NCBI GenBank assembly: GCA_035946955.1
Contig: DASYYE010000213.1
Location: 1-6,549, forward strand
Length of the DNA stretch: 6,549 bases
DNA from: DASYYE01 sp035946955
GTDB taxonomy: Bacteria > Actinomycetota > Actinomycetes > Streptosporangiales > Streptosporangiaceae
Direction of reading: 5' to 3'
Numbering within the stretch: position 1 is the stretch's first letter; the number at the start of each line of letters is the position of its first letter. Shown here one piece after another: positions 5,385-6,549 of the stretch. Under the pieces are notes generated by a model. It was given only the letters and a program-made list of their open reading frames with translations, was not told the origin of the DNA and searched no databases. The position numbers were made by a program, and so were the translations under genes.

Positions 5385-6549
5385 GCGGCGAGGCCAGGGC
5401 AATCCCAGATGTGACATCCAGCACCTTGTATTTCGGCCCGTGGTACCGCAGGTCGCCGTTTTTCGAGGCGACGCTGCGGTGGGGCTGCACGGCCTACGAC
5501 GTGTACAACCACATGTACCTGCCCGCCTACTACGACGACCTGGTGGCCGAGTACTGGGCCCTGGTGAACGACGTCACGCTGTGGGATGTTGGGGTGGAGC
5601 GGGTGGTGGAAATCAGCGGGCCGGACGGGTTTGCGCTGGCCAACGCGCTCACCTGCCGCGACCTGACCCGGTGCGCGCCCGGGCAGGGCAAGTACGCGCC
5701 GATCATCGCCCCCGATGGCGGCATCGTCAACGACCCGGTGCTGCTGCGGCGCGATGAGAACACGATCTGGCTGTGCCTGGCCGACAGCGACGCCTACCTG
5801 TATGCGATGGGCCTGGCCCAGGGCCGGGGGCTGGAGGCCACCGTGTCGCTGCCGGAGGCCTACCCGGTGCAGGTGCAGGGGCCGAAGGCCAGGGACGTCA
5901 TGCGGGAACTGGTCGGTGAGGTGATCGCCGGCGTGAAGTACTACTGGACCCTCGACGCCGTCATCGCGGGCATCCCGGTGGTGGTCAGCCGCACCGGCTG
6001 GACCGGGGAGGTGGGGTATGAGGTCTTCCTCACCGATCCGTCCCGCGGTGACGAGCTCTGGGAGACGATCATGGAGGCGGGTGCGCCGCATGGCATCCGG
6101 CCGATCGCCCCGTGTGAGGCGCGCCGGATCGAGGCGGGCATCTTCAACTACAACTCCGACTTCACCTTGGACAACAACCCGTTCGAGATCACCGGGCTCG
6201 AGCGGCTGGTGGAGGAACAGGAGGCCGACTACGTCGGCAAGGCCAGCCTTGAGCGGATCCGCGAGGAAGGGGTCACCCGCAAGCTGGTCGGCATCGAGGC
6301 ACCCGGTGATCCCTCATTCTTCGAGATCACCGAGGCGCGGCCGGCCCTGGCCGGCGGGCAGCGGGTCGGGCGGGTCACCGACCTGGTCTGGTCGCCGCGC
6401 CTGCGGCGCAACATCGGCTACGTCTGGGTGCCTATCGAGCTCGCCGGCCCAGGCAACGATCTGGAGATCGAGTGGAGCACCGGAGAACGGACCCCCGCCA
6501 AGACCGCGGCGATCCCATTCCTCGACCCGCAAAAGCAGGTGCCAGCCGC
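5381..6549 (+). CDS. DmdA-like / GcvT-family tetrahydrofolate methyltransferase, 3' end outside window
   Basis: From ATG 5381 the frame is open to the edge, giving 389 residues; related proteins end near this length, so only a short tail is missing. The GcvT fold is clear: an N-terminal segment with FEATLRWGCTAYDVYNHMYLP (28-48), LWDVGVERVVEI (68-79), GGIVNDPVLL (113-122), LADSDAYLYA (133-142), VQGPKA (165-170), GWTGEVGYEVF (206-216), RRIEAG (248-253), NPFE (266-269), and a C-terminal barrel domain. YNHM, VGVER, NDPVLL, ADSD and the WDV context resemble DmdA, the folate-dependent DMSP demethylase, more than glycine-cleavage T protein, whose corresponding loop reads DD rather than ND. It should transfer a methyl group from a sulfonium, amine or O-methyl donor to tetrahydrofolate in the cytosol. 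DMSP is not assured, because many DmdA-like proteins have other substrates. AGAGGGG precedes the ATG closely, and the start overlaps the upstream stop (ATGA). Confidence 0.88.
   Translation, partial: MSGEARAIPDVTSSTLYFGPWYRRSPFFEATLRWGCTAYDVYNHMYLPAYYDDLVAEYWALVNDVTLWDVGVERVVEISGPDGFALANALTCRDLTRCAPGQGKYAPIIAPDGGIVNDPVLLRRDENTIWLCLADSDAYLYAMGLAQGRGLEATVSLPEAYPVQVQGPKARDVMRELVGEVIAGVKYYWTLDAVIAGIPVVVSRTGWTGEVGYEVFLTDPSRGDELWETIMEAGAPHGIRPIAPCEARRIEAGIFNYNSDFTLDNNPFEITGLERLVEEQEADYVGKASLERIREEGVTRKLVGIEAPGDPSFFEITEARPALAGGQRVGRVTDLVWSPRLRRNIGYVWVPIELAGPGNDLEIEWSTGERTPAKTAAIPFLDPQKQVPA

Noticed and set aside
4336..5490. Minus-strand open frame of 384 codons opposite the SRPBCC gene and the operon junctions
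   Set aside because: The composition is Pro/Arg/His-rich, as in antisense of GC-rich codons, and it has no recognisable motif.
5342..6091. Minus-strand open frame of 249 codons opposite the DmdA-like gene
   Set aside because: The plus strand encodes a clear GcvT/DmdA fold through the whole interval. The His/Val/Arg-rich antisense product has no family.

Overview
The window is very GC-rich, with strong third-position G/C bias, Shannon-type AGGAGG and GGAGG ribosome sites, and proteins typical of filamentous actinobacteria: a SpoIIE-type phosphatase, a DesA3-like desaturase, SRPBCC proteins and an IS630 remnant of the actinomycete type. I infer a soil-type Actinomycetota chromosome, possibly Streptosporangiales, although nothing here fixes the genus. 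There are no rRNA, tRNA or CRISPR elements. Most long open frames opposite the real genes are high-GC antisense shadows and are left out.

Layout. (1) Positions 1-310 are an accessory edge: about 180 bases without a recognisable gene, then the N-terminal stub of an IS630-type helix-turn-helix transposase that breaks off near position 310. (2) Positions 364-3992, all on the minus strand, read in transcription order: a PAS-GAF-SpoIIE/PP2C phosphatase, a 67-aa cold shock protein, a membrane fatty acid desaturase, and a 69-aa protein resembling the C-terminal Tudor-like domain of UvrD/PcrA helicases. Strong inverted repeats lie after the cold shock gene, after the desaturase and after the Tudor-like gene, so these are probably separate or attenuated transcripts. 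(3) Positions 3993-4269 are a divergent intergenic region. (4) Positions 4270-6549, plus strand, hold a tight operon: a tandem SRPBCC-domain protein, an uncharacterised 56-aa protein, and a DmdA-like/GcvT-family folate-dependent methyltransferase that runs off the right edge. Both junctions are 4-base start/stop overlaps (GTGA, then ATGA).

How the genes may work together. The cold shock protein and the desaturase suit low-temperature adaptation (RNA chaperoning and membrane fluidity). The phosphatase could feed a partner-switch stress sigma-factor pathway whose partners are not in the window. The plus-strand operon looks like a catabolic or one-carbon module: a methyl group moved from an unknown donor to tetrahydrofolate by the DmdA-like enzyme, with a paired hydrophobic-pocket protein and a small coupled protein of unknown role. 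This operon is the best candidate for something undescribed. The other genes belong to known families, although two details stand out: a probable non-canonical CTG start for the phosphatase and a free-standing Tudor-like protein.
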